Shown here: piece after piece, positions 22,751 to 36,413 of the stretch
How positions within the stretch are numbered: position 1 is the stretch's first letter
How the letters are laid out: each line of letters opens with the position of its first letter
NCBI GenBank assembly: GCA_964019135.1
Contig: OZ025253.1
Span: 4,531,059-4,595,058, forward strand
DNA: 64,000 nt
Reading direction: 5' to 3'
From: Arenicola marina
Taxonomy: Eukaryota; Annelida; Polychaeta; Arenicolidae
The notes under the pieces: model-generated
What the model saw: the letters and a program-made list of their open reading frames with translations, nothing else
The model's database searches: none
Told to the model about the DNA's origin: nothing
Made by a program: the position numbers and the translations under genes

Positions 22751-25601
22751 AAGAAACCTTGAAGCCGGGCATCTGAATCAACTCCATAGGCATGCATGGT
22801 AAACGCATGCGAGAATCGGTTTTCTAACCCGTAACACGCAGTGTCTATATTTAACGATAGATGTCGCCTGGGGTATCTGGAACGGTCTATTGGACACAAG
22901 TGGAACAATGGAAACGAGACGTCATATCAAGCAGGCGCTCCTTCTTTTAGTTTGCTTCTTAACTGATGATTTGCAGTGAGTGGAACCGCATCATGTGCAA
23001 TATTTCGTTTGATACTACAGAAAGACATGAATGCCAAAAAATAGAAAGCAAGGTTGAATTAATTAGGTTGTTGTTTTGTTTTCCATATGCGTGAAAATTC
23101 GGGACAATCGCTGAATGCTAGATGTTGTTGGTGGTGGGACAGCTTGCACAGTGGCGCCGCTAGGCGAATGCAAAAAAGACCCTTTCTCGATTACCCCATT
23201 GGAATCAATTGATCTATATTTTCACCCGGTCTATTCAATATATAACCGGATGTATGTAACTGTTGTAATAAATGTTTTCAAGTATAGCAGTATCACTAAT
23301 AGTAAGAGCCTGATCCTAATGATAGGATATTCTTTATTTTGGTGATATCAAATTATATCCTCAGTTAATGTTTATGACGAGATCCCCTGCTCCCACACCC
23401 CACCCCTATCCAGAAGAATAACAACACTCAATTGCTACGTAAATATTCAGGAGATAATGTAGTAAGATCAATGATTATATGCGTGTTACTGATTGCTAAT
23501 TCGTCAAAGAGATATATTTGGTTATAAACTGAGTTTACCTAGGTAAAAAAACAGCCCAACTTGTAATTTAATTTGATTCAAGATTTCGTAAGTGACGGAT
23601 ATCATTAATCTCAAAGATGGAGTTACGTAAAGTTAAAGGATGGCTGAGTATGCCCGTACAATTCAACTTTTGGCACAGTCCTGGCAGTGTTCTTTTGTAG
23701 TCTGTGTGCATGTGTAAAAGCCAGAATGTAGCGGTTAATATGTGAAGTGTCTTATATATTATTCAAATAGATGTCTTGGAGGAGTGTATGTATAATATTC
23801 ATATGTATATTTAATGGTGTGACATTACATATTAGTTTTTATTAGTAGATAGATAACTTGTGGATTTCATCTCGATACTCCTGGCGTTCTGCTAGTAACA
23901 TTATTAGGGAAGACTCGGTTCCTGCTGGGTACAAAACAGTATGAACTTTAACAAGAATGATGTATGTTGGGCCAACAGCTAATGCTTCACGCACATCGTA
24001 ATAAGTCACGTTATCTAACCACAGTTAATTATTATAGTCAGTAGATTCAAGTTTTGCGTACAGATTACACTGTTTGTGTTCATAATTTTGGTTTGCCGTG
24101 TTGTTATAATATCTAGTTTTCTAGAACAGATACTATCCTTATTGTGTCATATGTCTTATTTTGTTAAATTTAAGCTGTGCAAGGTAAGAAAGTTTGCAAT
24201 TATTCAAACAGGTGGTCGTATCGTGTTTGGATACGTATCTTATAGAACATACTATCAAGCGGTAAAGTTCTTCTTGTGGGTCATTCGTGTGAGCACTAAT
24301 CGGTACACAACAATTATTCAAGACTTCAGTGTAGCAATACGCCTAAAAGCAGCTTACTTCCTGCTGTTGCAGATTTCTTTATCGATCATCCGCGAAAAAA
24401 AAATGTTTCTTACGTGAGAAACCTATGTTAGCGTTTACCGCATTTTTGTAATAAACCTTTTGCAGTTTTTAGTTAATATATCCTTTGGTGAAGGTGTCTA
24501 TCAAGCCTTTCTTCTCTTGTATTGGTGCATCAAAGTTCTCGCGGGGCGTGTGCGATTTACCTGAAATCGACCGCTCTTGAAAAAGTTCTGTTTTTCCACG
24601 CTTATATTATCGAGCTGTAACGCCCCAAATAGTAGAAGGGCATACCTTTTCCACTTGTTTTCGCACCTACCAATTTAACTTCTGCGAGCGAGGAAAGTGA
24701 CGTCAAAGGGGAACACAAACGCATGTGCTTTTGTATTGAGACTCAGATTCTCTCTGCTCATTGGCTTGAACTCGCGAAACTCACTCAACCATGAGAACAA
24801 TACACGCCCTCGACCACAGATGTCTACTCACTGCATCAAAGGTCACCTTATGACATTATTGGGGAATGTTCAAATAACGCTCAGATGCAATGCTCCCAGA
24901 AATAATCCCGTCGGATCTCACTTTTATACTTTGACGAACGTGTTTATAGTGATATCGTGGAATAAAAAATATAACTCCCATTAAAACAAATTGTGATTTG
25001 TTATCTTCCCTAAATTAAGTTAACTTTGAGAAAGACGCAATCGTGGCACGAACACTTTAAGCCTGAACATTAAATAACCGGGAATCGGGAAATCTTGGTA
25101 TTATTCTTTGTGATCTGCAAACGTAACACCCCCCCCCACCTTGCTCCCCCCCCCCCCTCCGTCTTTTATTACGGTTGAATAAAAGAATTTGGAAACGAAA
25201 ACAACTACAACTGAATCCAAGCTTCATTTAATGATTATATTTTACAAAATACAACATATGCCTTATAGTCAGAGCCAATGTTCTAAAATGCAGCTTCATT
25301 AAATCTTCTTAACAGTGACCGATAATCAACAGTGTATTATGCGTCATATATATTCAGTCTTCGTTTTAACACCTTTACCAGTACAATCATTGTGTCCAGT
25401 GAAGGCGTCTTGTATAACATATCCATTTACCATATGATTAATTAATACAATGCCTAGCAGCATGATAATACAAAGGCATGTTATCAAATTGTGATCAATA
25501 AAACGTATTCTAAAAAGCAGTACATTTTCGCTTTTTTAACCAAATTGCATCGTCATCCATCAAACTGAATAACGGTGAAACGTTTGAAAATCCATTTGTG
25601 T
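22751..25601. other. Intergenic, unit B, no gene recognised
   Basis: This is the counterpart of 1,157-3,772. It contains about 240 bp (23,390-23,629) that A lacks; the flanks GATCCCCTG and TAAAGTTAAAGG are directly joined in A. No repeat boundary or target duplication is visible at its ends, so a deletion in A is the simpler view. The poly-C tracts near 25,128 are shorter than in A. Confidence 0.55.
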
Positions 25602-28600
25602 TTACCAAGTAGACGTCACTGGCAACGGTCCAAGGTGTATTTCGGCGTCTGGGTTACGAAGAGGAGCCATTTTATCGTCCTGACGTCGGGATGTCCTCAT
25701 GCGCAGCCCGAAAACCACAGCGATGATTGTTATAGCAAGCAATACTAACAAGGCGCCCCCTATTGAAAGACCGATAATCAGCTGTCGATTGGACCTGTAA
25801 GTCATCGAGCCAACTGCATAAACCAGACGGCGACCAGGACGCACCTGAAACAAAATGGTGGGAGCCTGGTACTGATCTGGTGCAGCAAGTCTACATGTTA
25901 TAATAGGTGCAGCATCCTGTTTTAAAACCCTGTATACACAAACATATTAATAGATTGTCTAGAATTACTATTAGTAATTTTAGATAATTAGGCCCCAATC
26001 GCCTCTCCCTCTCAACACATCCCTCTCGGGCTACAAGCCTCGCTGACCGCCGGCCCACAATCTGGGCCTTCTGGATCCGGCGCTCCGATTGGACAGTTCC
26101 CCAGTCACTGGTCAGCGCTCCGATGGGTCAGATCCCCGGTCACTGGCCAGCGCTCGGCCTATAATCCCAGCGGCACCCCCTAGACCCGGCACTTGCAGGT
26201 CCCTGCCGTCGGAGCGCAATTTGGCTCCCAATACCCACCCACCCTTAAGCAATATTATAATTACTATGCATGTCATTATACAACATTTTACTTTTTAATG
26301 TTTGCTTATGTCGGCGCCACACCTTTGCCTTCTCTTCTTCTGACTGTTTACCTAATTACGCGTATATATTCCAAAATGGTCGCACGTTCGAGTTACCTTA
26401 ATGGCATGAGTGACATCGCTGCCGCTGGGGGCGCCCTGGTCGTTCGGTGACGGTGTGAAACAGATGAGAAGCCGACTGGAGATCTCCACCTTCTGACACA
26501 CGCCATCCCCCACCTCCACCACGTAGTTACTGACGTCAATGCCATCCACGAAGTAACCCTGCGGAGAGAGATGAGACATGAGAGTCAGTCTGAATCTGAG
26601 CCTCCGCATGAGGGATGCGTCGCTATTGAGGCATCAAATGTAGCAATTTCCCTCCACTATGAAAACCCACAAAATGTGAACAACTTATGTCCCTCTAATG
26701 CAGCAAAAACCTCAAATGTACTTTTTCCCACAAATCTAAATCCGCTTTCAAATATAACAACATATTTTCTCTCAAATATTTCTCTCAAGACAATTGTAAC
26801 AACCGTTTGATGCTCTTGAGACATGTGTTGTTACACTTGAAGGCGGTTTACAGCTGTGGGATAAAAGTTACTACATTTGAGGGTTTTGTTACATTAGAGG
26901 GGAAAATGTTGTTACATCTTTTGAGCACCGACATTCTGAGGCTGTCGCACGATGCAGCCAGTTGCTGCTTAACGACGATGCAGCATGAGCGGCTGTCCGT
27001 GACACTCGCACTGATTTGCTTTCCCAATAAGGTAGTTATCTAGGGAAGAAGACACAGGGGAATATAACATCACCCCAGCTAGCTTGGTTTGTTATCGATA
27101 CTTGCCGGGATGTGGAGTGGTGTCCCCTCAGAGTGTTCCGCCTCCAGGGTCACGTTAAAGTACGGCGTGACGACGATTTCCAGGACACCCTTGGCGGCCA
27201 GCGCCTCATCTGTGACGTTGCTGATGTTGGTGTACGCCTTGTAGCCGTCAAACTTGAAGCCGATGTAGAGCGTGACGACGGCCAGGTCTGTGTCGTACGT
27301 CACGATGGCGGAGTCCGTATCACCTTGGGAACTGTTACCAGTGGCAGCCCGGATGTCGTCGGGAATGTCGCTAGGGGGTGTGGGGCAGAGTAGGCTGGTT
27401 TCACTGCTGATGTTGACGAGCTCGCAGATCTATATTTCCACAGGTGAAAGAGTGCGTGCTTAAATATTGCAGAACTACATTCATATTATTGGTGTAGTAG
27501 TAACAAATACGCGCGTGATTATCAAAGACCTTTCTCATATGAAGCATAACAATTTGGATATCAGCATTATAATTCAGTGTAAATAGGCATATTCGAGATG
27601 CACCGAAGCTGTCAGATGCAGCTGTAGGCCTGCCGACTGCATAATATATGGCATTGAATAGGCGAATATCGGCAAGGAATGATGCTTTCTAAACTGGAAA
27701 TCGTAGCAGCGAGGAGTGGGCTACGAAGTAAAACTGAACCAAACCTCTGATGACTGAATGTTGGTCACATTGAAATCGGAGTTCTGACCGGCGGTGAGGA
27801 ATCTCCTGATATTGGTGGTCACCTCGAGATACGGTTTCCACACAGAGTCCAAGGAAGACCCGGAGACAGTTAGGAAAGTACCGCCTCTGAAATCAAATGA
27901 TTGTGTCCTTTGGGTTCAGATCAGACCATTCCGCTTGGTTAGGATATATAGTGGTAAAAGGCATGCTTCATCAATATCTCTTTTGTAATGAACATTAACC
28001 ACCTTCGAAAAAATGTAGATTCCCAATTGTTTCGTAACATGTGAATAATACACTGAACCCGATGTACCATTTGCCTGCATAAAAGTTGACCATTTCGAAA
28101 TTTCGAATTAATATCAATAATAACCACTATACTTGCAATAACCACGATAGTGTACTAAACATGGTGCAAACGCTTCCTGTAATAACCAAGATACGTGTAA
28201 TAACTATGATATATGTCATAAGCCCGATAAGTGTAATAACCATGATTTGTAAAATCACTAAATACATGTAATAACCAAGTCACGTGTCATAACCACGATA
28301 CATGTTATAATCATAGTACGTGCATTGATCACGATACGTGTATAACCATGATAGAAAAAAATAACTACGATACATGTAATAACCATTATGCGCGAAATAA
28401 CCATGATACATCCAATAGGCACGATACATGTAACAACCACGATGGTGTCATAACCACGATACGTGCTTTAACCACGATATGTTCAAAAACCACGACATGT
28501 GCAACAACCACGATACCTCCATTCATCACCATGTCACTTACTCGAGCACCGTTCGTAGAGGGTTGATGTCCCTGATTGTGGGGTTAGACCTGTAGGTGAA

Positions 28601-31600
28601 GGTTACGTGATCGTCCACCGAGATGATTCGTTGGTCTTGGAAGACGAGGCGAATACGTAACTTCCGGTTTACATCGGTCTCCATGCCAACGCTTGTAATA
28701 GCTTCTAGATAAGTATAGTTACTGAAATGGCATGGATTGACATTTCACCAAATTGGTCTAAAGTACTTAACCGATGTCTTGTAAATATCTAGTTCGGTAT
28801 GTAATCATGATGATAATTGTCATGTCGACACCTTGAGATGGATGTAGAGGTTTCCGATAAATCTCAAAATGTGTTCAGCCTGATGCTACACGCATAGATA
28901 TGTTCCATTATTGTGAAGGCGACGGACACAGCAGAGGCAAAGCAAGTCACGCAAAACTAATTCATTCAAAGTCAAGACAGACTGAGGTCTAGTTACTAGT
29001 GAAGCCTCCTGTGGACTTTTTTTGAAAGTCTGCCCGAATTATTATCTAGCGGGATCGACATATTATCTAGGGCAGCCTACTCATTATGAGAGGGGCCCTA
29101 CTCATTATCAGAGGGGCCCTACTCATTATCAGAGGGGCCCTACTCATTATCAGAGGGGCCCTACTCATTATCAGAGGGGCTCTACTTATTATCTGGAGGG
29201 GGTGGACGCATTATCTAGGGGGCCCTACTTATTAAGTATGGCACCCTAGAGGGACCGACCACGCTAGATAATAAGTAGGGCCCATTAAATAATAAGTCGA
29301 TCCCCGTAGATAATAAGTCGGGGATATACTTTCAATAAAAGGAAACCCTTTCTTAAAAACAGTTAACTTAGATATTAAACAGAGGGCATTAATAATGTTG
29401 CATTAATAAGAATGACACTCACCAAAATTGCACCGTTGCAAGGTAATCGTCTCCAATGTTGACGGTGGTGACCAGATAAGGCGACTGTAGGCCATTGCCT
29501 AGCAGTGTGATTACTGTACCTCCCGCCAGGGGACCGCGATCGGGATACAATGAGTCTACAAGATTGGTGAAAAACAATTATGCCATAGCGTAGTAAATGG
29601 TGTTTACATTTACCGCATATGCAGCATGGATTCATTGCTAATGACCGTATATATGTCGACATTTTGTGTTACTTTCCAATTGAGTTGAATTTAATGCTCG
29701 AACCATCTGTGTGTTAATTGTGGGTTTATCGATGCCAACAGCTTGGGCACACAGTTATTTCGTAATGATATCAGCTGTAGCTGGGTAACAATATGTAAAA
29801 CGGAGTTTGGGAGTTCTCATCCCGATGTTCATTTTGTGTAGCGGACTATTATGACACAACGTTTACGATTTATGAGTCAAGGTTAATTAAGAACAAATTC
29901 ATTATAAGCCAAATGATCTCTGACACGGTGCTAGGTTCATTTAACAATGAATCATACAAAAATGCAAAAAACGGTGCCACCCCCCCCCCTCCCCGCCGCT
30001 CCCACACCCTTTCTCCAAAATAACATAACTGTCTCATAACAGAATAACTTGCAGTGATAGGCAATTACATACTTTGCTGTAAACTATAACAGAATAACTT
30101 GCAGTGATAGGCAATTACATACTTTGCTGTAAACCATTACAGAATAAGTTGCAGTGATAGGCAATTACATACTTTGCTGTAAACCATTACAGAATAACTT
30201 GCAGTGATAGGGAGTTACATATTTTGCTCTAAACCTCCTCAGACAAACAACGCTCATGAAACACTAACCGATCGTCGTCCAATCGGTTGTCGCGGTCGTG
30301 GTCGCCGCTGTGGTGGTCGCCGCTGTGGTGGTCGCCCTCGTGATGTCGTCAGACGCTGTTGTCCAAGGCGCATCGGGTCTCACTGCTCGTATAAAGTGCA
30401 TAAAGTGGGCTCCAAGTGTGTTTGCTGGCTGACATACACTATTTACGATAACGAATAGCGCGATAGTTGAACAATACGTATATATAATTAACGGAGCCCA
30501 CCTTGCAGTCGGCAATACACTGTATGATTCTCTCGTCTGTCCGATGTCCAGATCCACTTGGCGGCGGCGCTAATCCCAGGACGTGCGCCCCAGGGCTGCA
30601 CACCGTGCGCGCCAATCACGAGCGCAGCGTTCCAGTTGCTGTCGTCGAAGTTAGATTCCGTCCAACCGGCGACGAGACTGAACACCAATGACGTGGCATT
30701 ATTAAACTTCCTCATAAAGCAATGTCCTTCCTCTCTGGATAATGAATATTAAATAGTTTCGTAGAGATGACTTGACGTTAGATCTGTCGCAGTGTGCATC
30801 AGCGTATTTATCTGCTGAGTTTTGGTGCAAAAGATGGTCACCAAAGCCCAGAGTTGTATGACTAGTACACACGAACGTCCCGTTTCCGTGAATTTATATG
30901 TACCAATCTGACAGAAATAAAATAATAAATAAATTTAAAAAAAAGTCCATCCTACAGTTTTAAAATCTTTATCAGCCAAAAAGCGATATATGTTAATAAT
31001 ACTTAATAATAATTGAATCACATCGAACTATAATTGCGGATGACATGGGACTAATGGTATGGGAATTTTACACCCGTCCAGTGATTGAACGTGACATAAA
31101 CAACATTATTAACTTGGACACCATGAGTTGTTCAAAATCAACAGATCAACACACATGCAACGGTACTGCGCTCCCGAGACTTAGAATGCATCCAGCTGTT
31201 GTACTCCGTTGTACCCCGTTATAGGCGCAGATGGTAAAATGTGTGCAATATTTATCTGCAATTTCAGCACATTTAAAACTGTTTTTTGTACGGACCATAA
31301 TGGTAAGTATGTGAAACGATTTCAACACACACCTGTCTGAACACTTCCACGTGCTGTTGGTGACGGTATCGTTACCGATGGTGGCGATAACCCCGCAATC
31401 TGTTATATTATTTTGGCACTGCACGGCGAGCACTCTGGTGTCCTTTGGTATAGCGATATGCAGTGTTATTGTCCAACCAGTCAAGTTCCCCCGGAAAATG
31501 CCGTCAGCAAAGAATGTTCCCACGTCATCACACACCACAGCAGCTGAAATTGTCGAGGCCGAATGTATAGAAATCGCGCAAAGAAATCCTCATATTACGA

Positions 31601-32841
31601 TAAAGCCTAGTTCTATTGGTTGAATATCGTTTTATAAGTACGACTTCAACTGTAGAAAGGCACAAATGTATGCTTCGATATCTCTATACAAAATTGACAC
31701 AAATATTAAATCAGAAATTTACAATACTTCTAATTACGAAACCTATTTTCTGTTTAAAGTCTGAACAATAGCTTTTAAAAGTGTAAACATTAGCATTTCC
31801 ATATTTCAAAACCGGCATTTCCAAGTCTGAAAATTTGCATTTCAATGTGAAAATCCGCATTTTAAAGTAAAAATCCGCATTTCAAAGTGAAAGTCCGCAT
31901 TTCAAAGTTTAAAAAAATCGGCATTTCAGTCTCAAAATTACCGGTTATGAAATTACTTGTTTTGGTTTTCAAATATTAACCTAAACTTTGGACTCGCCGA
32001 TTACTTTAATACATAATAAAGATTGCAATAGTATAAACTTTCGAATAATGTGATTGATTTGTTGTTATTACAACAAACTTTCCCTTAGTGTGCTAAATGT
32101 TGAACAAAGTCAATCTTGTAAAGGAAGTCCACTGTATTATAGTACGTTCAAGTGTCGGGGGCTGGGGGGGGGGGGGGCTGGGGGCTGTTCCTGTCTTGGC
32201 AAGTAATTTGTGGGCCAGGCATAGTGACTCAGTTGATCTCAGTTGGGGTGAAGTTGATATTTCCAAGGCCGGGTCCAAATACATTATCCTATGCTCGAAT
32301 CAATGGTTTATGATCAGATTGTTTCTTCTTCAAAACGTTTGTAGCAGTTTGGGCGCCACTTTAACACTGGGTGATAATCCTTTTCGCCGTGTAATGTGTA
32401 AACTTAGATTTCGATTTAAGAGTTTTACTTCGGGCCTTTATATAACAGTATAAGCCCATATTGAGTGATTTCGATGGCGTCGTTAGGACCTCTGCTAGAA
32501 CGTCCGTGCTTAAAAAAGAAGCTTTATGCCGGAGTGTTAAAGTTACAGGATCGACAATTTTATGGTACATACGCATGGTAGTCTTGGGAAGGTGATTTAA
32601 ATTTGAAAATGATTCAAGATGGCGCATCTACATCTGATTTTAATACACGCCTGCTTTTAGCACTAGTTAGATACGCACCAGAAACGGTCTCCGCCCTCAA
32701 CGGTTGCCATGTCAACGCAGCGCAGAGGACAGTTAGGACATAAGTGCGGCTTAAACCGGAAGCGCTGACCTCGCGGCTCCACGAGAGAATGGAGAGCGCC
32801 ACCGTCATAGTCCACAACATGGCGACAGTCACACTTCTCAT
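25602..32841 (-). CDS. Receptor B: galactose-binding-like plus plexin-type TIG single-pass membrane protein (10 exons)
   Basis: Exons (minus strand): 32841-32679, 31543-31333, 30677-30502, 30382-30269, 29555-29423, 28721-28542, 27886-27745, 27429-27106, 26558-26397, 25916-25602; 1,920 bp, 639 residues, open throughout. Architecture equals receptor A: signal peptide, galactose-binding-like module (PWGARPGIS, KWIWTSD, NHTVYCR), Thr-rich linker, TIG modules, membrane helix, 35-residue tail. Differences: two extra residues at the N-terminus, a linker 14 codons longer through an (Thr)3-Ala-Ala repeat, one codon fewer in exon 2, and many replacements in exon 2. Exons 7-10 are almost unchanged from A (one silent change seen in exon 8). 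Intron 5 is only 0.7 kb because the 4.5-kb element is absent. It is probably a functional recognition receptor; the ligand is unknown. Confidence 0.82.
28130..28530. repeat. Contracted 36-bp minisatellite, receptor B intron 6
   Basis: It is the counterpart of 6,340-7,050, with the same AATAACCACGATA motif. The regular 36-bp block is reduced to about one unit. A and B are almost identical up to 28,275 and diverge after it. Confidence 0.75.
29033..29327. mobile_element. MITE with 21-bp minisatellite (receptor B intron 5)
   Basis: Inverted ends are CCCGAATTATTATCTAGCGG on the left and, reversed, CCCCGACTTATTATCTACGG on the right. About five 21-bp units lie inside, against about ten in receptor A. 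The element predates the duplication and only its array length changed. Confidence 0.65.
30033..30235. repeat. ~51-bp tandem repeat, four units, receptor B
   Basis: Units begin CAGAATAACTTGCAGTGATAG. The two-unit state in A (13,126-13,215) shows expansion or contraction after duplication. Confidence 0.75.
31770..31945. repeat. ~21-bp tandem repeat in receptor B intron 1
   Basis: Units resemble ATTTCAAAGTGAAAATCCGC, with seven or eight copies. The segment lies between exons 2 and 1 and is missing from receptor A, where CAAAATTAGCGG is continuous near 15,125. Confidence 0.7.
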
Positions 32842-34146
32842 TGGTGAATGTAATAAAAGAAGTGAAGAAACTCCTACTAATAAACGAATGTATTAGAAAA
32901 CGAATATATTCTTTTAATGTCGGTATTGGAAGTCAACAACAAACATGAGCAAAAGTGATATGGAAAGACAATGACGATAATGGTGTTGTATTATGAACAT
33001 ATAACACTGAATAACAAGCACCCGTTTCACAAACATAACTATCGTTATTAGCTAGGCTGCATATAAAAGAAGAACTGCAGACTGCGTAAAGAGAACGATT
33101 GCCTCTTTACACTGTGTTCTTGTGTGTCTGCTAACTTACATTTAAACAGAGGTCAATATATATCGCAGTTAGAAGCTCCGCCAAAGTTGTTGTAATAGCA
33201 CCTTTAAAAACATGTTGAGTAAGATGGTTGAGCCCAAGTCCCTTGAAGGCGAGAAGAATGACACCGTGGCATAAGTATGGAGTGCACTACTGTCGATTGG
33301 GCCGTTGTCAGAAGGGGGCTGTCTACATATGAACATTGTCAAAGCGCGTTACCCTAGCCCACGCATACATAGTTTAAATAAACTGCTTCCACTAAAAGTG
33401 GCGAATCCAGCCAGAGAGGCTACTGCCACTTAGTCTCCCCACCTCACAGTGACCCCCAGACAGGCTCAGCTGTGGACTTTGATCTTACCTACTTCTGGTT
33501 AAGGACTTTCATAACCGTAAGGGCGCTTGGCAGGCGGTGTGAATAGTTTGTCGGACAAGACCGTGAGAAGGCTTGGCAGACGGCGTCAATATTAGGTATA
33601 ATCAATAATATAGCGAAAAAAACAGACAAGCATTATTTGTTTATTTAAGTTCTAAACATAATTAAAAAAAAAAAAACAGCACGCATATCAATATAATTCC
33701 AGTACATAAATACTCCATTATATGCGTTATGCTATCCTTATCGTTACTATCCACTTGATAGAGAATCATCATTTGTTTCGACCAGGAAGTAATACAATAC
33801 AGCATACAGAAAAAAAGGAAAAGATTATATTCCTTCGCTGAGGAGACCACCATTATGAGAGAGTCTCTGGTAGGGTGGCCACAAACTGATAGAATATCTG
33901 GTGATATGAAATAAGACGCAACCGTTTGTGAAAGTCATTTAAGCACACAATTGTTTGTCATTTATCAATTTAACTCGAGAGGATGATATACTCTTTCCTT
34001 TGTCTTCTTGGTTACACAAATGCCCAACATTTCATTTCCGAGCATTATTCATTATTTATGTTTTTATTGTGTTATAACTACGATACGTGTTGTAGCGGCC
34101 AAGCGTAGTAGGTATACACTATTATCCACGTCACCATGCCATTTAC
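32842..34146. other. Upstream region of receptor B, no gene recognised
   Basis: This is AT-rich 5' flank matching 15,875-18,253 without the 0.7-kb segment. A poly-A run lies at 33,665. No further exon can be supported. Confidence 0.5.
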
Positions 34147-34228
34147 TCGAGTGCTCAGGGGGAATATGTCCGAGATTACACCGGTCTCCATGCCAACGCT
34201 TGTAATCGTCTCCATGCAAGTGTCGTTA
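34147..34228 (-). pseudogene. Remnant TIG exon of a third receptor paralog (unit B)
   Basis: This is the copy of the relic at 18,254-18,379. It keeps the TTTTAG acceptor, ITSVGMETG and a GT donor. It has lost 44 more bases, a length not divisible by three, so the frame is broken here while it is still open in unit A. Confidence 0.75.
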
Positions 34229-34448
34229 CTAAAATTTTACCGTTCGATATTTTGACGAAATGTCAACATTTGACTATTTAATCATTCTGCATAAACCTTT
34301 ATGAACAAATACAAGATGACTTGTTACAAGCATGGCTATTATGCATCATGGTCATGTAACTACTTTAACATCAGCACTTATTGACGTCTACAGGCTGGAT
34401 ATGACATTTCCATGAACAAAATGATAAATATTTATTATATATTAATGA

Positions 34449-34706
34449 GAATGATCAGTTGGCATTCTTCCGTCTGGATTTGCAGCTTTGTTTTGGTTTA
34501 AGTGCGTCGCGGCATTTGCGCTTAATACTGAATAAGCCCTTAATCCTTTGATTTATCCTAGAACCGTTGAATAGTCGCCTGATTAAAGCAACCAGGTACT
34601 TCACTATGGCAAACTTTATCAAAACGGGTGAACTCGTTTTTATGTTCATCGGTGAACATTGTCTTAGTAAGTTAAGCTTCCCAATCAAGTAGGGATATAT
34701 AGTCAA
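34449..34706 (-). mobile_element. Decayed LINE 3' end (unit B)
   Basis: It is the copy of 18,600-18,860 with KGLFSIKRKCR and LKPKQSCKS in the frame, and the same flanking GCAGCTTTGTTTTGG motif. Confidence 0.6.
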
Positions 34707-35184
34707 ACAAACCGTGGCTGCTCAACTCAATCCACAACTCCAGTCAGTCTGCCCATCTGTCCCTGGTTCTTAATGAACACATTTGCGCACAATACCTTAT
34801 CTGACGCCGCTCTTTGCGGATCGGGAAAATAGTACAAATTTAAATGGTTGATATGGCAAGTTACAAAAAAATCCTTCGTGCAACGTCTCAAAGCCTACCC
34901 TTTTGGTTCTTTATGTCCTGACATTTTGCTTTGCCACAAGTAAGTTCTGCTGGTCTCAAGTAAACCTCCGCTAATAATTCGCTGAAGAGATATTTATTTT
35001 ATCGACCGAATTTAAAACTGCGTGATCGTTAATTCACTTCAAAACACGACCTCAGCTGTTGTCTGATTGGCTGGCCTCAACAGGCATCTGACTTCCTAGA
35101 GCGGAATAAAGCGACGCCTAGCGAGTGGAGCGTGCACTGCATTATGAGAGGGCCCACGTTAGTTAGGCTGGTCCTCAGCAGCTA

Positions 35185-35739
35185 AAGTCAAAGTCATAAA
35201 TGCCGTAGACTCACGTTTCGGCCCATATTTTCCGCGAATTTGCCGCGATCGATCTAAAAATCACTGACGTGACAAAGCAACCCTGTGCAATTTAAATGAT
35301 ACCAAACTTACGTGTGTACTGCGAGGTTATCCTTTTTTAAGACACAAACAATATTTCTCCATGCTGACACTCCATTGGCAGCAGACACTTTGTCGCAAAT
35401 AGACTAAATCACAGACAATGAAAGGCTCTATAGTTGCCATGGCGCGCGTGGCTGGTGCAAATATAGCTCAGAGCACGTTCGGCGCCATGGCAACTACGTC
35501 ATCTTATGACGTGTGCTTTAGTATGTTGGCGAAACAGCGTTTCGTGCCAATGGAGTGTCAGCATGGAGAAATACTGTTTGTGTCTTAAAAAGAATAACAT
35601 CGCAGTACGCACGTAAGTTTGGTATCATTAAAATTGCACAGGGTTGCTTTGTTAGGTCAGTGATCTTTAGAGCGATCACGCCAAATTTGCGGAAAATATG
35701 GGCCGAAACGTGAGTCCACGGCATTTATGACTTTGACTT
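35185..35739. mobile_element. 555-bp hairpin MITE, TA target (Tc1/mariner-like)
   Basis: The ends AAGTCAAAGTCATAAATGCC and its reverse complement open long inverted arms of about 200 bp. The centre has a second pair, GTTGCCATGGCGC / GCGCCATGGCAAC. TA stands on both sides. Unit A has a single TA at the empty site (near 19,341), so insertion followed the duplication. No protein is encoded. A TA duplication points to Tc1/mariner mobilisation, but no transposase sequence confirms it. Confidence 0.85.
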
Positions 35740-36413
35740 TAGTCGTGTGCCTGGTTCAAGCTCCGCCAATCACAGTGATGCAAAACTTACGACATGCCCG
35801 GTGCACACGTGGTAACGTGCACTGCAACAAATCAACTGTTTGACCAACTGTGCGACTGGAGGGCAGATTTTCCACGCATTGTAAGTTTAGAGCATGTTCT
35901 AAAGTTTCCATCAAACTCACGATGTGGATTTTGTCAGCTAATCAGCTTCGATCATTTTAGCCTATCAGACGATCACGTTGACATTATTTGCTTTATAACA
36001 GTTTTGAATGTATGTGCGGCTTGTATGCATAACGTTATGAATGATGCTCGAATGGTGGCGGTATTGGTAATTGTTGAGTCGGTTGGTCGGCGGTTTGACC
36101 GTGTGAAATGTTGACCAACCGACGCTTCGACCGTTGTTACGACTGTTGAGGGAATCCTCGTACCGTGTAAACCCGACCGACATTACCAGCTCTAGGTTTC
36201 AGGAACATCTGACTCACTATCGACCAAGCTTATGCGACGCACGCAATAGCCTACTTTATACATTAAATGTTACGACCAGGCGTCGTCTGTCTGGAAGTGT
36301 TCTATCATGGCCGTCCTTAGGAAGAAATCGCTGTCAACAAGATTAAACAGAAAAACTGACAGTTTTGTTATTGCGCTGCAGCAAACTCACGTGTGCAAAT
36401 GTAGCATAGCAAG

